The position numbers and the translations under genes were made by a program. A stretch of 64,000 bases of DNA, taken from positions 62,001 to 126,000 of the forward strand of contig NZ_SKCD01000015.1 in assembly GCF_006542765.1 (NCBI RefSeq). Direction: 5' to 3'. Below, one piece after another: positions 27,119 to 37,014 of this stretch. The notes under the pieces are model-generated. The model made no database searches and was not told the DNA's origin. It saw nothing but the letters and a program-made list of their open reading frames with translations. This DNA is from Paenibacillus luteus. Its GTDB lineage: Bacteria; Bacillota; Bacilli; Paenibacillales; Paenibacillaceae. Each line of letters begins with the position of its first letter. The stretch's first letter is position 1.

Positions 27119-28540
27119 TTACACAGCTTTGTGTCTAAAACTTTTAACTATTAAATTTATTTTAAAAACCATTGATAATCCAATTAACGATACTAAATTA
27201 AAAATAATACAAATCCAAATATCATTTTTGAATAATACATTTATACTAGATACAGCTACCAGAGCAAACATCCCGATTATTGTGTATCTATATTTATCAA
27301 TACTCTTGTAATACTTTTGACCAAATAGTGTTTTAAATATTAACATTATAATTGCTGCCGATGCCGACGACATAGCAGCGCCTTCTAAACTATACAATGG
27401 AATGAATATGTAACATGCTATTATATTAGATACTACGCTAAAACTATAAATAGCTAAATTAATATTACTCTTTTTTTCAATAGCAATGCCTACACCCGTT
27501 GTTTCTGCAATTGTGTAACAAACAGGAGAGATAAGTAAAAACGGAAAAAAAGCAGTCATAACTCTATATTTTTCTCCTAATAATAATACAATAATATCCT
27601 GAAACGAAATGATTAATACCGCAGAAAAAACCATAGCGAATACTATTAACTCATGCATTTTTTTAATTTTTTCGGCTTTATTCTTATAGTTTTTATAAAC
27701 ATAGGGTCCCCAAAAAACACCGAGACCAGATTGTAGCAAAGTGATAATACCTGCTAAAGTTACTGCTGTTGTATATATCCCCAAATTGCTAATATCATCT
27801 AAACTTCTTAATAAATACTGAGGCAAATCGTTATTAAGCAACGACATTACACTTATCGGCATAAATGGGATACTATAAAGAAACACTTTCTTCGAGAGAT
27901 TTTTTCTTATTGAGATTTTAAAATTAAGATTTTTCTTGTTCCCTACTAAAGTAATAATCAAACAAAATAGACTTACCAAAAACATAATCAGAATTGCGGT
28001 TAAATGGTGAGCATCATAAAGCGCAGCAACTAAATAAGACAATTTTATTACACTTGATGAGCATATTACAGTTATTGTATAGAGAAACACATTATTTTTC
28101 ATACGGTGTAACATACTCAAATAACGTATAACGACTGCATTTAAAGCACAAATAAATAAGAAATAAATTAAATTCTCGTTGCCTTCCTTATTTAAAATCC
28201 AAAATGATATATTTCCCCTAAACGGAATTGCAATTAACGTAATTGCAATTAATGCAAGAATACTCATTGCCATACACACTGAAAGCAAGTTTTTCCTATC
28301 ATTTTCAGTCTCATTTTCATTAAAAAATCTTATATAACCTTGGTCAAGACCAAGGCATGCAAACCATGCGATTAGAGTGAAAATTGCGTAAAATAAATTA
28401 ATACTAGCAAGTTGGCTAGGGTCAAACAAACGAGTTGAAATCGGTAATGAAATAAAATTAAGCGCTGCACTTATCCAACTCGCTGCTGAAAACCCTAAAA
28501 TAATTTTTAGTAATCCCTGTTTCTTAATTATACTATTCAA
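27119..28540 (-). CDS. Wzx-type polysaccharide flippase
   Basis: The 473-residue protein has about twelve to fourteen membrane segments and the flippase opening SAASWISAALNFISLPISTR, followed by LDQGYIRFF. Wzx proteins move undecaprenyl-diphosphate-linked repeat units across the membrane. The start appears to be TTG at 28540, with GGTGGAG four bases upstream. The 192 bp to the next gene (26927-27118) is AT-rich and shows nothing recognisable. Confidence 0.85.
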   Translation of the reverse strand: MNSIIKKQGLLKIILGFSAASWISAALNFISLPISTRLFDPSQLASINLFYAIFTLIAWFACLGLDQGYIRFFNENETENDRKNLLSVCMAMSILALIAITLIAIPFRGNISFWILNKEGNENLIYFLFICALNAVVIRYLSMLHRMKNNVFLYTITVICSSSVIKLSYLVAALYDAHHLTAILIMFLVSLFCLIITLVGNKKNLNFKISIRKNLSKKVFLYSIPFMPISVMSLLNNDLPQYLLRSLDDISNLGIYTTAVTLAGIITLLQSGLGVFWGPYVYKNYKNKAEKIKKMHELIVFAMVFSAVLIISFQDIIVLLLGEKYRVMTAFFPFLLISPVCYTIAETTGVGIAIEKKSNINLAIYSFSVVSNIIACYIFIPLYSLEGAAMSSASAAIIMLIFKTLFGQKYYKSIDKYRYTIIGMFALVAVSSINVLFKNDIWICIIFNLVSLIGLSMVFKINLIVKSFRHKAV

Positions 28541-28604
28541 CTTACTCCACCTTACTTTTAATATAGATTAACATAACCTCACCTTTTGTATTTATAATAT
28601 TTAT

Positions 28605-29531
28605 TTAAACATTCAACCTATTAAAATCTATTAAGTATCTTTCCAAAACTTTTTTCAACTGTTCATCGTTATGGCCTCCTGTAACGTTATTCTTGGCAAG
28701 ACCAGAATCTGATGAACCACGTGTTGAAAACATCTCAGAATATATTCCATGTACCTTTACTGTTTTAGTTCCTTTCAATATACCCATACATTTCAACCAA
28801 ATATCATCGGCATTTAAACACAATTCCTGTATTGCTTGGATATTAAATACTTCATGATATAGACAATTAGGTGGGTACAATACGCCTCCGCAACCAGTTG
28901 CCATTAGTAAATAATCCTTATCAGTATATCCTCTTGCACCATGATCCCAATCTACGTACTTACTTACTTGACCATTCATAAAAGTAATTTTATGAGCTCT
29001 ATAACAAGTAATGCTTTCTGGATATTCTATATGCTTTGCATACAATTCTGCTATCATGTTCTCTGGATAAAAAATATCATCATCCACAGTTATTATTATA
29101 TCGTTATTGAACTCTTGCATAGCATAATAATACTTTTTATGAGACCTTAAATCTTCACAGAAGCGGATTTCAAGACCTCTACTTTCCATTTTTTGAATTC
29201 TTGTGTCTATGTCATCGAAATACGGAAATTGCGATCTCGCAAGCCATAGGATTATTCGATCAGGCTTTTTTGATTGCCTCAATAATGATTCAAGTACCAT
29301 CCATAATGTGTTCATTCTTGGAGGAAATGAAGTTAATGTTACTATTATTTTGGGGTTACTTTGCTTCTCAATACAATCAATTATACCATTCTCATTAGCA
29401 GGAAAATATTTATAATATAAGGGAACAATAAAACGAACTAGCTCGAGTATAACCCTATACGTAAATTTCTTTAACAGCTTAAAATTTATTTTTTCAAAGA
29501 TAGACTGTACTTCATAAAAAATCTTTAACAT
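28605..29531 (-). CDS. Glycosyltransferase, GT-A fold
   Basis: The 308-residue protein has an N-terminal segment KIIVTLTSFPPRMNTLWMVL, a nucleotide-sugar-binding region, and the metal-binding DDD at 150-152 (TVDDDIFYP). An ADDIW motif near residue 245 resembles the acceptor/catalytic acidic motif of GT-A enzymes. It should add one sugar to the lipid-linked repeat at the cytoplasmic face. AAGGAG precedes the ATG. Donor and linkage are unknown. Confidence 0.78.
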   Translation of the reverse strand: MLKIFYEVQSIFEKINFKLLKKFTYRVILELVRFIVPLYYKYFPANENGIIDCIEKQSNPKIIVTLTSFPPRMNTLWMVLESLLRQSKKPDRIILWLARSQFPYFDDIDTRIQKMESRGLEIRFCEDLRSHKKYYYAMQEFNNDIIITVDDDIFYPENMIAELYAKHIEYPESITCYRAHKITFMNGQVSKYVDWDHGARGYTDKDYLLMATGCGGVLYPPNCLYHEVFNIQAIQELCLNADDIWLKCMGILKGTKTVKVHGIYSEMFSTRGSSDSGLAKNNVTGGHNDEQLKKVLERYLIDFNRLNV

Positions 29532-29556
29532 GCTTATCTCCTTTGAATTTTCTTTC

Positions 29557-30714
29557 TCAAGAATCTAATACATTATCCGCTTTAAAATTACTAAATACAC
29601 TTAAATATTTTTGTTTGATTTCAATTGTTTTTGTTTTTATTTGAATATATTTATTAAGATTTATTACTAAAGCCTCATATTGTATATCGTCCATATCTAC
29701 TAACTTCTGAATTACAAATATAAAATCTTGCTTTTTTGACAAGGATAAAGCCCACCCTGCATTAGCTTCATTTACATCTGTCCATGGAGTATTATTACTA
29801 ATTACAATAGGACAACCTGATAACATCGCTTCTACAATAGAGTGTCCATAATTTTCAGATAAAGTTGGAAGTATCATAGCATCGTTCTCAGAGTATAATC
29901 GATGAATATCTTCTCTTTCAGCTATGCCACAGTAATTCACATTTATATTACGTGGCAATTCATTAATTATCTTATTGCAACTTTCCCAATAATTTGACTG
30001 CTCTATAGGACCATAAATATTAAAAGTAACATCACCTTTGATTTCATTCAAACATTGCAATGCGAAATTCAGGTTTTTATGTGAATGTATTCTAGCTATA
30101 TATATTAACTTTAGACATCCTTCTATTTTTTTATTTTTTTCAACTAAATTCATTGGTAATGATGGTAAGTTTTCAAGCAAAAAAATTTTATTTGAGTTTA
30201 TATTTAGCACGGTTTTTATTTGTTCACTTTCAACTTCAGTAGTAGCCTGAAATAAAGTATTTTTATTGAGCAATATCTTTTTCATAAAAAATAGATATAT
30301 AGTCTTTTTAATTCTTTTTTGATTGAGCGCACTTGGAAAAAATTCTCCTCTAGGAGCTACTAAAACATTTCTTTTTTTCATTTTTGTTAAGAGTAATATT
30401 GGAATAACAAATTTAGCATTAAAAAAACTATTCAAATAAATAACGTCTGGATTAATACTATTAACAGTATTATTAATTTTATTATAATTAAAATCTTTAT
30501 CTGCATAATACATAACTCTAGATTTTCCAACTATATTCCAATTTTCCTGTATATTGCGATAGGGAATATTTTCTTTAAAATCGTGATTAGTTGTTACTAT
30601 ATATATTTCAAAATCATCTCCGCACAAATTAACAAAATTATTAATACTAACTACCGGGCCTCCATATCTTTTACCTGGTAAATATCCACTTGTAAATATC
30701 ATTATTTTTTTCAT
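29557..30714 (-). CDS. GT4-family glycosyltransferase
   Basis: The 385-residue protein has a GT-B layout. The N-terminal domain begins MIFTSGYLPGKRYGGPV, and the C-terminal domain contains IYIARIHSHKNL and the donor-binding ENYGHSIVEAMLSGCPIV typical of family GT4. I choose the ATG at 30714 because GGGAG lies eight bases upstream; the frame continues to 30744 but that would overlap the preceding capG-like gene. It is one of three dedicated glycosyltransferases of the locus. The sugar it transfers is unknown. Confidence 0.85.
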   Translation of the reverse strand: MKKIMIFTSGYLPGKRYGGPVVSINNFVNLCGDDFEIYIVTTNHDFKENIPYRNIQENWNIVGKSRVMYYADKDFNYNKINNTVNSINPDVIYLNSFFNAKFVIPILLLTKMKKRNVLVAPRGEFFPSALNQKRIKKTIYLFFMKKILLNKNTLFQATTEVESEQIKTVLNINSNKIFLLENLPSLPMNLVEKNKKIEGCLKLIYIARIHSHKNLNFALQCLNEIKGDVTFNIYGPIEQSNYWESCNKIINELPRNINVNYCGIAEREDIHRLYSENDAMILPTLSENYGHSIVEAMLSGCPIVISNNTPWTDVNEANAGWALSLSKKQDFIFVIQKLVDMDDIQYEALVINLNKYIQIKTKTIEIKQKYLSVFSNFKADNVLDS

Positions 30715-30731
30715 TCTGAGTACTCCCGCAA

Positions 30732-31856
30732 CTATTTTCCCCATATAGTAATATTCACAATCTTCGTATAACTTTGAATTAACTTTACAATCTTAACTGA
30801 CACGTTAGTATCCACATAATTATCCGCAATCAATGTCACTTCTTTGTTCTCATACATTGATACACAGAGTTCTACTCCTTGCTCTATGTCCTCGCTGGTT
30901 ATACCCCCTATTACAATACTAGCTTTATCTAAAACCTCGGGCCTTTCTGTAGAAGTTCTTATCAGTACACCTGGGAATCCGAGAATAGCTGATTCTTCTG
31001 ATAAAGTACCACTATCTGATAGCACAGTATAGGCATTCATTTGCAAATGATTATAATCGATGAAACCAAATGGATTAACACTTCTGACTAGCGAATGGAA
31101 TTTAAACTTATTTTTTTCAATTATCTTTTTTGATCGTGGATGCATGGAATATATAACAGGCATTTGGTACTTTTCTGCAATATTGTTAACAGCACTCATA
31201 AGTGATATGAAGTTTTCCTCTATATCAATATTTTCCTCCCTATGAGCTGATAACAATATATATTTCCTTTTTTCTAAATTTAGTTGTTCAATAATTCGGC
31301 TAGATTTTATCTTATGCATATGTTTATTCAGTACTTCTGTCATTGGAGACCCTGTAACAAATATATCCTTACCATCGATACCCTCTGATATCAAGTATCG
31401 TCTACTATGCTCAGTATATGGTAAGTTAATATCAGCAATATGATCTACAATCTTCCTGTTAATCATTTCAGATACATTCCAATCCCAGCAACGATTTCCC
31501 GCTTCCATATGAAATATAGGAATCTTTAATCTTTTTGCAGAAATTGCACACAACGCTGAGTTAGTATCTCCCAGTATTAAAAGCGCATCAGGCTTTTCCA
31601 GATTCAAAATATCAAATGATTTTGCAATAATATTCCCCATTGTCTCACCTAAATGCGCTCCAACAACATTCAAATAATGGTCTGGTTCCCGAAGTTCAAG
31701 ATCATTAAAAAAGATTTGATTTAGATTGTAGTCCCAGTTTTGCCCAGTATGAACTAACACATGATTAAAATATTTATCACAAGCTTTTATTACTTCTGAT
31801 AATCTAATTATTTCAGGTCTTGTTCCTACAACAGTCATCAACTTTAATTTAGTCAC
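30732..31856 (-). CDS. capG: CapG/WbjD-like UDP-HexNAc 2-epimerase
   Basis: The 374-residue protein is a non-hydrolysing UDP-N-acetylglucosamine 2-epimerase homologue, with VVGTRPEIIRLSEVI, VHTGQNWDYN, LGDTNSAL and DSGTLSEESAILG. Because capE and capF lie directly upstream with almost no spacing, it is best read as CapG/WbjD, which performs the last step to UDP-N-acetyl-L-fucosamine, rather than as a housekeeping MnaA/WecB. The GTG start follows GGAGG at eleven bases. The symbol is by homology and context. Confidence 0.82.
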   Translation of the reverse strand: MTKLKLMTVVGTRPEIIRLSEVIKACDKYFNHVLVHTGQNWDYNLNQIFFNDLELREPDHYLNVVGAHLGETMGNIIAKSFDILNLEKPDALLILGDTNSALCAISAKRLKIPIFHMEAGNRCWDWNVSEMINRKIVDHIADINLPYTEHSRRYLISEGIDGKDIFVTGSPMTEVLNKHMHKIKSSRIIEQLNLEKRKYILLSAHREENIDIEENFISLMSAVNNIAEKYQMPVIYSMHPRSKKIIEKNKFKFHSLVRSVNPFGFIDYNHLQMNAYTVLSDSGTLSEESAILGFPGVLIRTSTERPEVLDKASIVIGGITSEDIEQGVELCVSMYENKEVTLIADNYVDTNVSVKIVKLIQSYTKIVNITIWGK

Positions 31857-31862
31857 TTTAAA

Positions 31863-32972
31863 CTATACCTCCACAAAGTATGTATCTGGTTTGTCTACAT
31901 TAAATATTTCACTGGCCCAGAATAATGTTATAACTTCATCTAGTCCAGCATTAGTAATTGAATGCGAATATCCGACGGGAATGTCCACTACTTCAGGTAT
32001 CTCCCCACTCACTTTATATTCCAATATCTCAGAGGTATTAATATTTCTAAGCTTTATTATCGCCTCGCCTTGAATAACTAGAAACTTCTCCACCTTCGTA
32101 TGATGCCAATGGTTACCTCTAGTAATACCTGGTTTAGTTTTTGAAATAAATATTTGCCCCAAACTATCGGACTTAATGAATTCCGCAAGCCAACCTCTAT
32201 CATCTGAATTTTTTTTCAACTTATAGGAAAGATTATTTTCCTCTAGGTATGAAAGATACGTTCCATATAATGCTTTATCAAGAGGACTTTCTAACGAGGG
32301 CATTATCAATGTTCTTCTATTAGCACTAAATAATTGCAACTTATCAGCTAATTCCCCTATTTTAATATTATATGTCACAGGAACATAACAAAATATTCCT
32401 TTTTTATTCTCGTTACCTTCTAGAGATCTTATAAATTCATCTATAACGTCATCTATATAACACAAATTAAGGTCAGCATCTTTATCATTTACTTTAATCT
32501 CTAAATCTCTTGCTAAGTTATAACAGAACGTTGCCACAACAGAATTATAATTTGGTTTACTCCATTTTCCAAACAGATTTGGCAGGCGATAAACAATTGA
32601 TTTACTACCTCTTTCTTCACAATAAGAGAATAACAAATCCTCTGCTGCTTTTTTACTTGCACCATATGGATTTTCCTTTTCCGCTTGAATTGAAGAAGTT
32701 ATTAGTATAGGGGACTTATTATTATGTTTATTAAGGAGTTCTAGTAAATCCACAGTAAATCCGTAGTTACCCGACATGAACTCTGATTCATCTTGTGGTC
32801 GATTCACACCTGCGAGATGAAATACAAATTCGCATTCACTCGCATATTCATTTAACAATTCCTTTTTAGAATCTCTATTTATTCTCAATATGTTGTTATA
32901 GCCTCTATTCTTAAGTTCTGCTATTAAATTTTTACCAATAAAGCCATTAGCACCGGTTACAAGAATTTTCAC
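31863..32972 (-). CDS. capF: CapF/WbjC-like bifunctional enzyme (SDR plus cupin)
   Basis: The 369-residue protein has an N-terminal NAD(P)-binding SDR domain (VTGANGFIGKNLI; YGASKKAAEDLL with the Tyr/Lys pair) and a C-terminal cupin with GNHWHHTKVEKFLVIQGEA. This fusion is the hallmark of CapF/WbjC, which epimerises at C3 in the metal-binding cupin and reduces at C4 in the SDR domain to make UDP-6-deoxy-L-talosamine-type intermediates. Its GTG start shares one base with the capE stop codon, so the two are translationally coupled. Confidence 0.9.
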   Translation of the reverse strand: MKILVTGANGFIGKNLIAELKNRGYNNILRINRDSKKELLNEYASECEFVFHLAGVNRPQDESEFMSGNYGFTVDLLELLNKHNNKSPILITSSIQAEKENPYGASKKAAEDLLFSYCEERGSKSIVYRLPNLFGKWSKPNYNSVVATFCYNLARDLEIKVNDKDADLNLCYIDDVIDEFIRSLEGNENKKGIFCYVPVTYNIKIGELADKLQLFSANRRTLIMPSLESPLDKALYGTYLSYLEENNLSYKLKKNSDDRGWLAEFIKSDSLGQIFISKTKPGITRGNHWHHTKVEKFLVIQGEAIIKLRNINTSEILEYKVSGEIPEVVDIPVGYSHSITNAGLDEVITLFWASEIFNVDKPDTYFVEV

Positions 32973-33991
32973 TAGTCATTCCAACCTTTCAACTCATTTT
33001 GAACAAAATCTAGTGATAACAATTTTTCCTTTATTTGTTCTATATTAAGTCTTTGTGTATTATGTGAGTTATATTCAACTTCAGAAGTAAGAAGTTCTTC
33101 ACCTTCCACAAAATACTTATCATAGTTAAGATCTCTTTGATCTGCTGGAACTCTATAAAAGTTTCCGAAATCTTCTGCTACTAGATGTTCCTCTCTTGTA
33201 AGTAAGGTTTCATATAACTTTTCCCCATGACGTGTTCCGATAGTAACAATTTCATTTGTTGCTTGAAATAATTCTTTTAGAGCCTGGGCTAGATCTCCTA
33301 TTGTTGATGCTGGAGCTTTTTGTACCATAATATCTCCTGCCTGAGCTTTCTCGAATGCAAATATAACAAGTTCAACTGCTTCCTCAAGACTCATTAAAAA
33401 TCTGGTCATATTCGGATCTGTTATAGTTATTTGTTTACCATTCTTTATTTGTTCAATAAATAATGGAATAACTGACCCGCGTGAAGCCATTACGTTTCCA
33501 TACCTAGAACCACTAATAAGAGTTTTATCAGAAGATATAGTCCTTGATTTAGCTATATATACCTTTTCCATCATTGCTTTAGAAATACCCATTGCATTAA
33601 TCGGATACGCAGCCTTATCTGTAGAGAGACATATAACCTTACTTACTCCCGCATCAATTGAAGCAGATAAAACATTTTCTGTACCTAAGATATTGGTTTT
33701 CACAGCTTCCAGTGGAAAAAATTCACAAGAAGGAACTTGTTTTAGAGCTGCTGCATGAAAAACATAATTTACATCATGCATTGCATTTTTAACACTAGCT
33801 ATATCTCGCACATCACCTATATAAAATTTCAATTTTTCATTTTTATATTGTTTACGCATATCATCCTGTTTTTTCTCATCACGAGAAAATATTCGGATCT
33901 CTCTAATTTCTGTATCGAGGAATCTCCTTAGAGCAGCATGCCCGAACGATCCTGTACCACCAGTGATTAAAAGAGTTTTATCCTTAAACAT
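32972..33991 (-). CDS. capE: CapE/WbjB-like UDP-GlcNAc 4,6-dehydratase/5-epimerase
   Basis: The 339-residue SDR protein begins LLITGGTGSFGHAALRRF. Its catalytic region, TDKAAYPINAMGISKAMMEK, has methionine where classical SDRs have tyrosine, a known trait of FlaA1/CapE/WbjB dehydratases. It would start the UDP-N-acetyl-L-fucosamine pathway completed by the next two genes. AAGGGTG precedes the ATG. It is the soluble counterpart of the membrane-bound dehydratase gene at 37.7-39.5 kb. Confidence 0.9.
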   Translation of the reverse strand: MFKDKTLLITGGTGSFGHAALRRFLDTEIREIRIFSRDEKKQDDMRKQYKNEKLKFYIGDVRDIASVKNAMHDVNYVFHAAALKQVPSCEFFPLEAVKTNILGTENVLSASIDAGVSKVICLSTDKAAYPINAMGISKAMMEKVYIAKSRTISSDKTLISGSRYGNVMASRGSVIPLFIEQIKNGKQITITDPNMTRFLMSLEEAVELVIFAFEKAQAGDIMVQKAPASTIGDLAQALKELFQATNEIVTIGTRHGEKLYETLLTREEHLVAEDFGNFYRVPADQRDLNYDKYFVEGEELLTSEVEYNSHNTQRLNIEQIKEKLLSLDFVQNELKGWND

Positions 33992-34004
33992 TTAATACAC
34001 CCTT

Positions 34005-35195
34005 TCATTCTGCAGCTTTATTAATTGATTTAATTAGCTTTTGAATATATATTTCTTTAGAAAAATGGCTATTGTAATATTTCTTTGAATTTTCACCATA
34101 TATATTTTGTTTTTGTCTTTCATTAGCAAACTTTTGAATATTAGCTGCTAGTTGTTTGTAATCCTCAGCTGGCGAACATAATCCACATTGAGATTCATCT
34201 ATTACATATTTTGTTTCTCCGTCAATAGCACCAATAATAGGCTTCCCAGCTGCCATATACGATTGGACCTTATTAGGTAATGTATAAGAAATAACTTTAT
34301 TTGCTTTCAGCGTAATTAAAAATGCGTCCGCCATCTCGTAATATTGTGGCATCTGATTAATTGGATGATGACCATGAAATATAACATTCTCTAAACCTAA
34401 TTGCTTTGCAAGCATTTCACACTTATCCCGGGAAGACCCATCTCCGACTATATGAATTTTAATATTGTTATCATTTTTCAACTCATTAGCAGCATGAATT
34501 ATTGTATCAACACTTTGCATTTCACCTATATTTCCAGCAAAAAGTAAATTTATTGTATCAGCATTCTTAGCTGATTTTTTTATATTTTCAAATAGCGCTT
34601 CAGCATATACTGGAAGATGAGTAATTTCTTTTTCATATTTTATTGTATTACGGAAATATTCACTGAACATTTTTGAACTAGTAAATATTTCATCGGCTTG
34701 TTTATAAATCCATTGTGATACCCTTAATAGAATCTTATATACCATACTTTCCTTTGCTATACCAGCAGAAGCTATACTTTCAGGCCACAGGTCATGGCAA
34801 TAAATAATTAGTGGCTTCTTAGTTATCTTTTTAAGTATAATCGCAGGTAAAGCCATTGTAATCGGAGATAACTGATATACTAAAATAGCATCAAAGTCTT
34901 TTTTTAAAAACATAGCCCGTAGGACCGAGCTTATAGCAAAACTTAAGTAGTTTAATGCTAACCTTATAGTTCCTGTTCCTCTCCCAATAAGCCAAGAACG
35001 GAAAATATGAACACCATTCGTTTGTTCACTTCGATTTTTAAACCATGTGTATTTCCTATCAACCATACCTGCAGGATAGTTAGGAAGGCCTGTGAGAACT
35101 GAAACCTCGTGCCCATGTTTAACTAATTCAAAACATATATCATTGACTCTAAATTGTTCCGGATAAAAGTATTGGCAAACCACTAATAGTTTCAT
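34005..35195 (-). CDS. GT4-family glycosyltransferase (WbuB-like)
   Basis: The 396-residue protein begins KLLVVCQYFYPEQFRVNDIC and has GLPNYPAG and CHDLWPESIASAG in the N-domain, then LLFAGNIGEMQSVDTII and an acidic donor-binding region. This matches WbuB-type transferases, several of which occur next to capE-F-G homologues and transfer N-acetyl-L-fucosamine. I infer that role from context. AAAGGGATATAAA precedes the ATG. Its start codon lies one base after the stop of the degraded epimerase frame. Confidence 0.85.
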   Translation of the reverse strand: MKLLVVCQYFYPEQFRVNDICFELVKHGHEVSVLTGLPNYPAGMVDRKYTWFKNRSEQTNGVHIFRSWLIGRGTGTIRLALNYLSFAISSVLRAMFLKKDFDAILVYQLSPITMALPAIILKKITKKPLIIYCHDLWPESIASAGIAKESMVYKILLRVSQWIYKQADEIFTSSKMFSEYFRNTIKYEKEITHLPVYAEALFENIKKSAKNADTINLLFAGNIGEMQSVDTIIHAANELKNDNNIKIHIVGDGSSRDKCEMLAKQLGLENVIFHGHHPINQMPQYYEMADAFLITLKANKVISYTLPNKVQSYMAAGKPIIGAIDGETKYVIDESQCGLCSPAEDYKQLAANIQKFANERQKQNIYGENSKKYYNSHFSKEIYIQKLIKSINKAAE

Positions 35196-35196
35196 T

Positions 35197-35400
35197 TTAT
35201 ATCCCTTTTCTTTTGCTATTAAGGTACTCCCCTACTTCTTCCTGAATACCTTTTTCAAATGATACTGGTTTATAATTAAAATCTCTGGTTGCATTCTCAT
35301 GCTTAAAAGCCTTGTCCTCTTACATTCGAAGAACTTGCTCTACTGAGATAACTCCATTTCTAAATAGCTTATTGTATGACTTTCTAGCTTTTCTAAAAAC
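35197..35400 (-). pseudogene. C-terminal remnant of an NAD-dependent sugar epimerase
   Basis: The frame ending at 35197 reads KAFKHENATRDFNYKPVSF, then EKGIQEEVGEYL. This is the usual tail of NAD-dependent epimerase/dehydratases of polysaccharide loci. Upstream in the same frame VEQVLRM runs into a TAA at 35320-35322, where relatives have a coding codon before the EDKAF-type segment, and beyond 35400 further in-frame stops occur. No N-terminal Rossmann domain is present between here and the sugar transferase, so the gene is truncated and broken. A second short frame overlaps the upstream part; I cannot assign it. Confidence 0.65.
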
Positions 35401-35480
35401 AAACGTACAGTGCGCTCTGTTAATCTAGTTACAAATAAAAAAATATCTTGCTTTTCAAATAAATAGGTTTAATTATTTCC

Positions 35481-36071
35481 TCATAAATGAGTATTACCCT
35501 CATGTATACCATCACTCTTTATTACGCTAGTTAAGGTCTTGATTATAACTTTCAAATCAAATAAGAAAGTCATATTTTCAGCATAATCACCATCATATCT
35601 CGCTTTAATCTCAATCGGTAACTCATCTCTTCCGTTGACTTGTGCCCACCCAGTTAATCCAGGATAAATATCATTAGCTCGATAAAGATCACGTTCTTCT
35701 ATAAGATCGTATTGATTCCACAATGCTGGACGTGGACCAACGATACTCATTTCACCTTTAAGTATATTAAAAATTTGTGGTAACTCATCTAAACTTGTTT
35801 TTCTTAAAAACTTACCTATACGTGTGATTGCAATTTCAGGGTTTTCTAAGAGATGAGTAGGCATATCTTTAGGAGCATCCGTTCGCATTGTTCTAAATTT
35901 TAATATGTAAAAGTATTTCTTATTAATTCCTAACCTTTTTTGTTTGAAGAAAACAGGACCTTTGGAGTCTAGTTGAATGCAAATTGATATCACAACAAAT
36001 AATGGCCATAATACGATTAGAGATATTAACGCTATTACAAAATCAAAATATTGTTTTATATGAATATACAT
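35481..36071 (-). CDS. Initiating undecaprenyl-phosphate sugar phosphotransferase
   Basis: The 196-residue protein is a short, single-membrane-helix (PglC-like) bacterial sugar transferase. It has FVIALISLIVLWPLFVVI near the N-terminus, the catalytic-domain motifs FKQKRLGINKKYFYILKFRTM and RKTSLDELPQIFNILKGEMS, then VGPRPALW and GLTGWAQVNGRDELP. It transfers a sugar phosphate (often FucNAc4N, diNAcBac, GalNAc or GlcNAc derivatives) to undecaprenyl phosphate and so starts repeat-unit synthesis. GGAGG precedes the ATG. The AT-rich variable cassette begins around here. Confidence 0.9.
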   Translation of the reverse strand: MYIHIKQYFDFVIALISLIVLWPLFVVISICIQLDSKGPVFFKQKRLGINKKYFYILKFRTMRTDAPKDMPTHLLENPEIAITRIGKFLRKTSLDELPQIFNILKGEMSIVGPRPALWNQYDLIEERDLYRANDIYPGLTGWAQVNGRDELPIEIKARYDGDYAENMTFLFDLKVIIKTLTSVIKSDGIHEGNTHL

Positions 36072-36107
36072 TCCCTTACCTCCACGTTAGAAACTAACAA
36101 TTCATTG

Positions 36108-36989
36108 TTAGTTTCTCAGCTTTTGCTTTTCAACAAATAACTTAATATATTCCAACAAATCATATTTTAAATCCTCGCGTTGCAAGGCAAAATCAATTTG
36201 GGTTTTAATAAACCCTAGCTTCTCACCTACGTCATACCTGACCCCTTCAAAGTCATAAGCATAAACAGCTTCGGTCCAGTTTAATTTTGCAATGGCATCC
36301 GTTAATTGAATTTCCCCACCTGCACCGGGCTGCAGATTATCTAAGATTTCAAATATTTTAGGACTCAGTATGTACCGTCCCATAATTGCTATATTGGATG
36401 GTGCCTCATCTGTATTAGGTTTTTCCACTAAGTTCTGCACACTAAATAGACGGTCATGAATTTCATTTCCGTCTACTATTCCATATCGAGATACTTCGTC
36501 AACAGGAACACGTTGGACTCCAATAATAGATGAATTGTATCGATCATATTGCTCAATCATCTGCTTTAAACAAGGCTTTTCCGCTTGGACAATATCATCA
36601 CCCAATAATACAGCAAAGGGCTCGCTACCAATAAACTTTCTAGCACACCAAATAGCATGCCCTAATCCTCTAGCCTCTTTTTGTCTGATATAATGGATGT
36701 CCACCATCTTAGAAGACTTTTGAACCTCATTTAGAAGTTCAAGTTTACCTTTTTCCAACAAGTTTTGTTCAAGCTCAAATGAATTATCAAAATGATCCTC
36801 AATCGCTCTCTTGCCTTTGCCAGTCACAATAATAATGTCTTCAATCCCTGACTCTATTGCTTCTTCAACTATATATTGAATGGTTGGTTTATCTACGATT
36901 GGAAGCATCTCTTTAGGCATTGCCTTTGTCGCTGGTAAAAATCTAATTCCAAGTCCTGCCGCTGGAATAATTGCCTTGCGAACCTTCAC
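36108..36989 (-). CDS. galU: UTP-glucose-1-phosphate uridylyltransferase
   Basis: The 293-residue protein carries the GalU nucleotidyltransferase motif [19 protein letters not shown] near residue 12, [14 protein letters not shown] [18 protein letters not shown] and [11 protein letters not shown]. It makes UDP-glucose for polysaccharide and glycolipid synthesis. The start is GTG with AGGAGGGG upstream. It lies between the membrane protein gene and the initiating transferase gene in the same orientation, so it is part of the EPS transcript. Confidence 0.93.
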   Translation of the reverse strand: MKVRKAIIPAAGLGIRFLPATKAMPKEMLPIVDKPTIQYIVEEAIESGIEDIIIVTGKGKRAIEDHFDNSFELEQNLLEKGKLELLNEVQKSSKMVDIHYIRQKEARGLGHAIWCARKFIGSEPFAVLLGDDIVQAEKPCLKQMIEQYDRYNSSIIGVQRVPVDEVSRYGIVDGNEIHDRLFSVQNLVEKPNTDEAPSNIAIMGRYILSPKIFEILDNLQPGAGGEIQLTDAIAKLNWTEAVYAYDFEGVRYDVGEKLGFIKTQIDFALQREDLKYDLLEYIKLFVEKQKLRN

Positions 36990-37014
36990 AAGATTTCCCC
37001 TCCTGTCTTACCTT

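Noticed and set aside
30732..31856. Housekeeping MnaA/WecB epimerase
   Set aside because: Tight linkage after capE and capF makes the CapG/WbjD role more likely, although the families are homologous and a dual role is possible.
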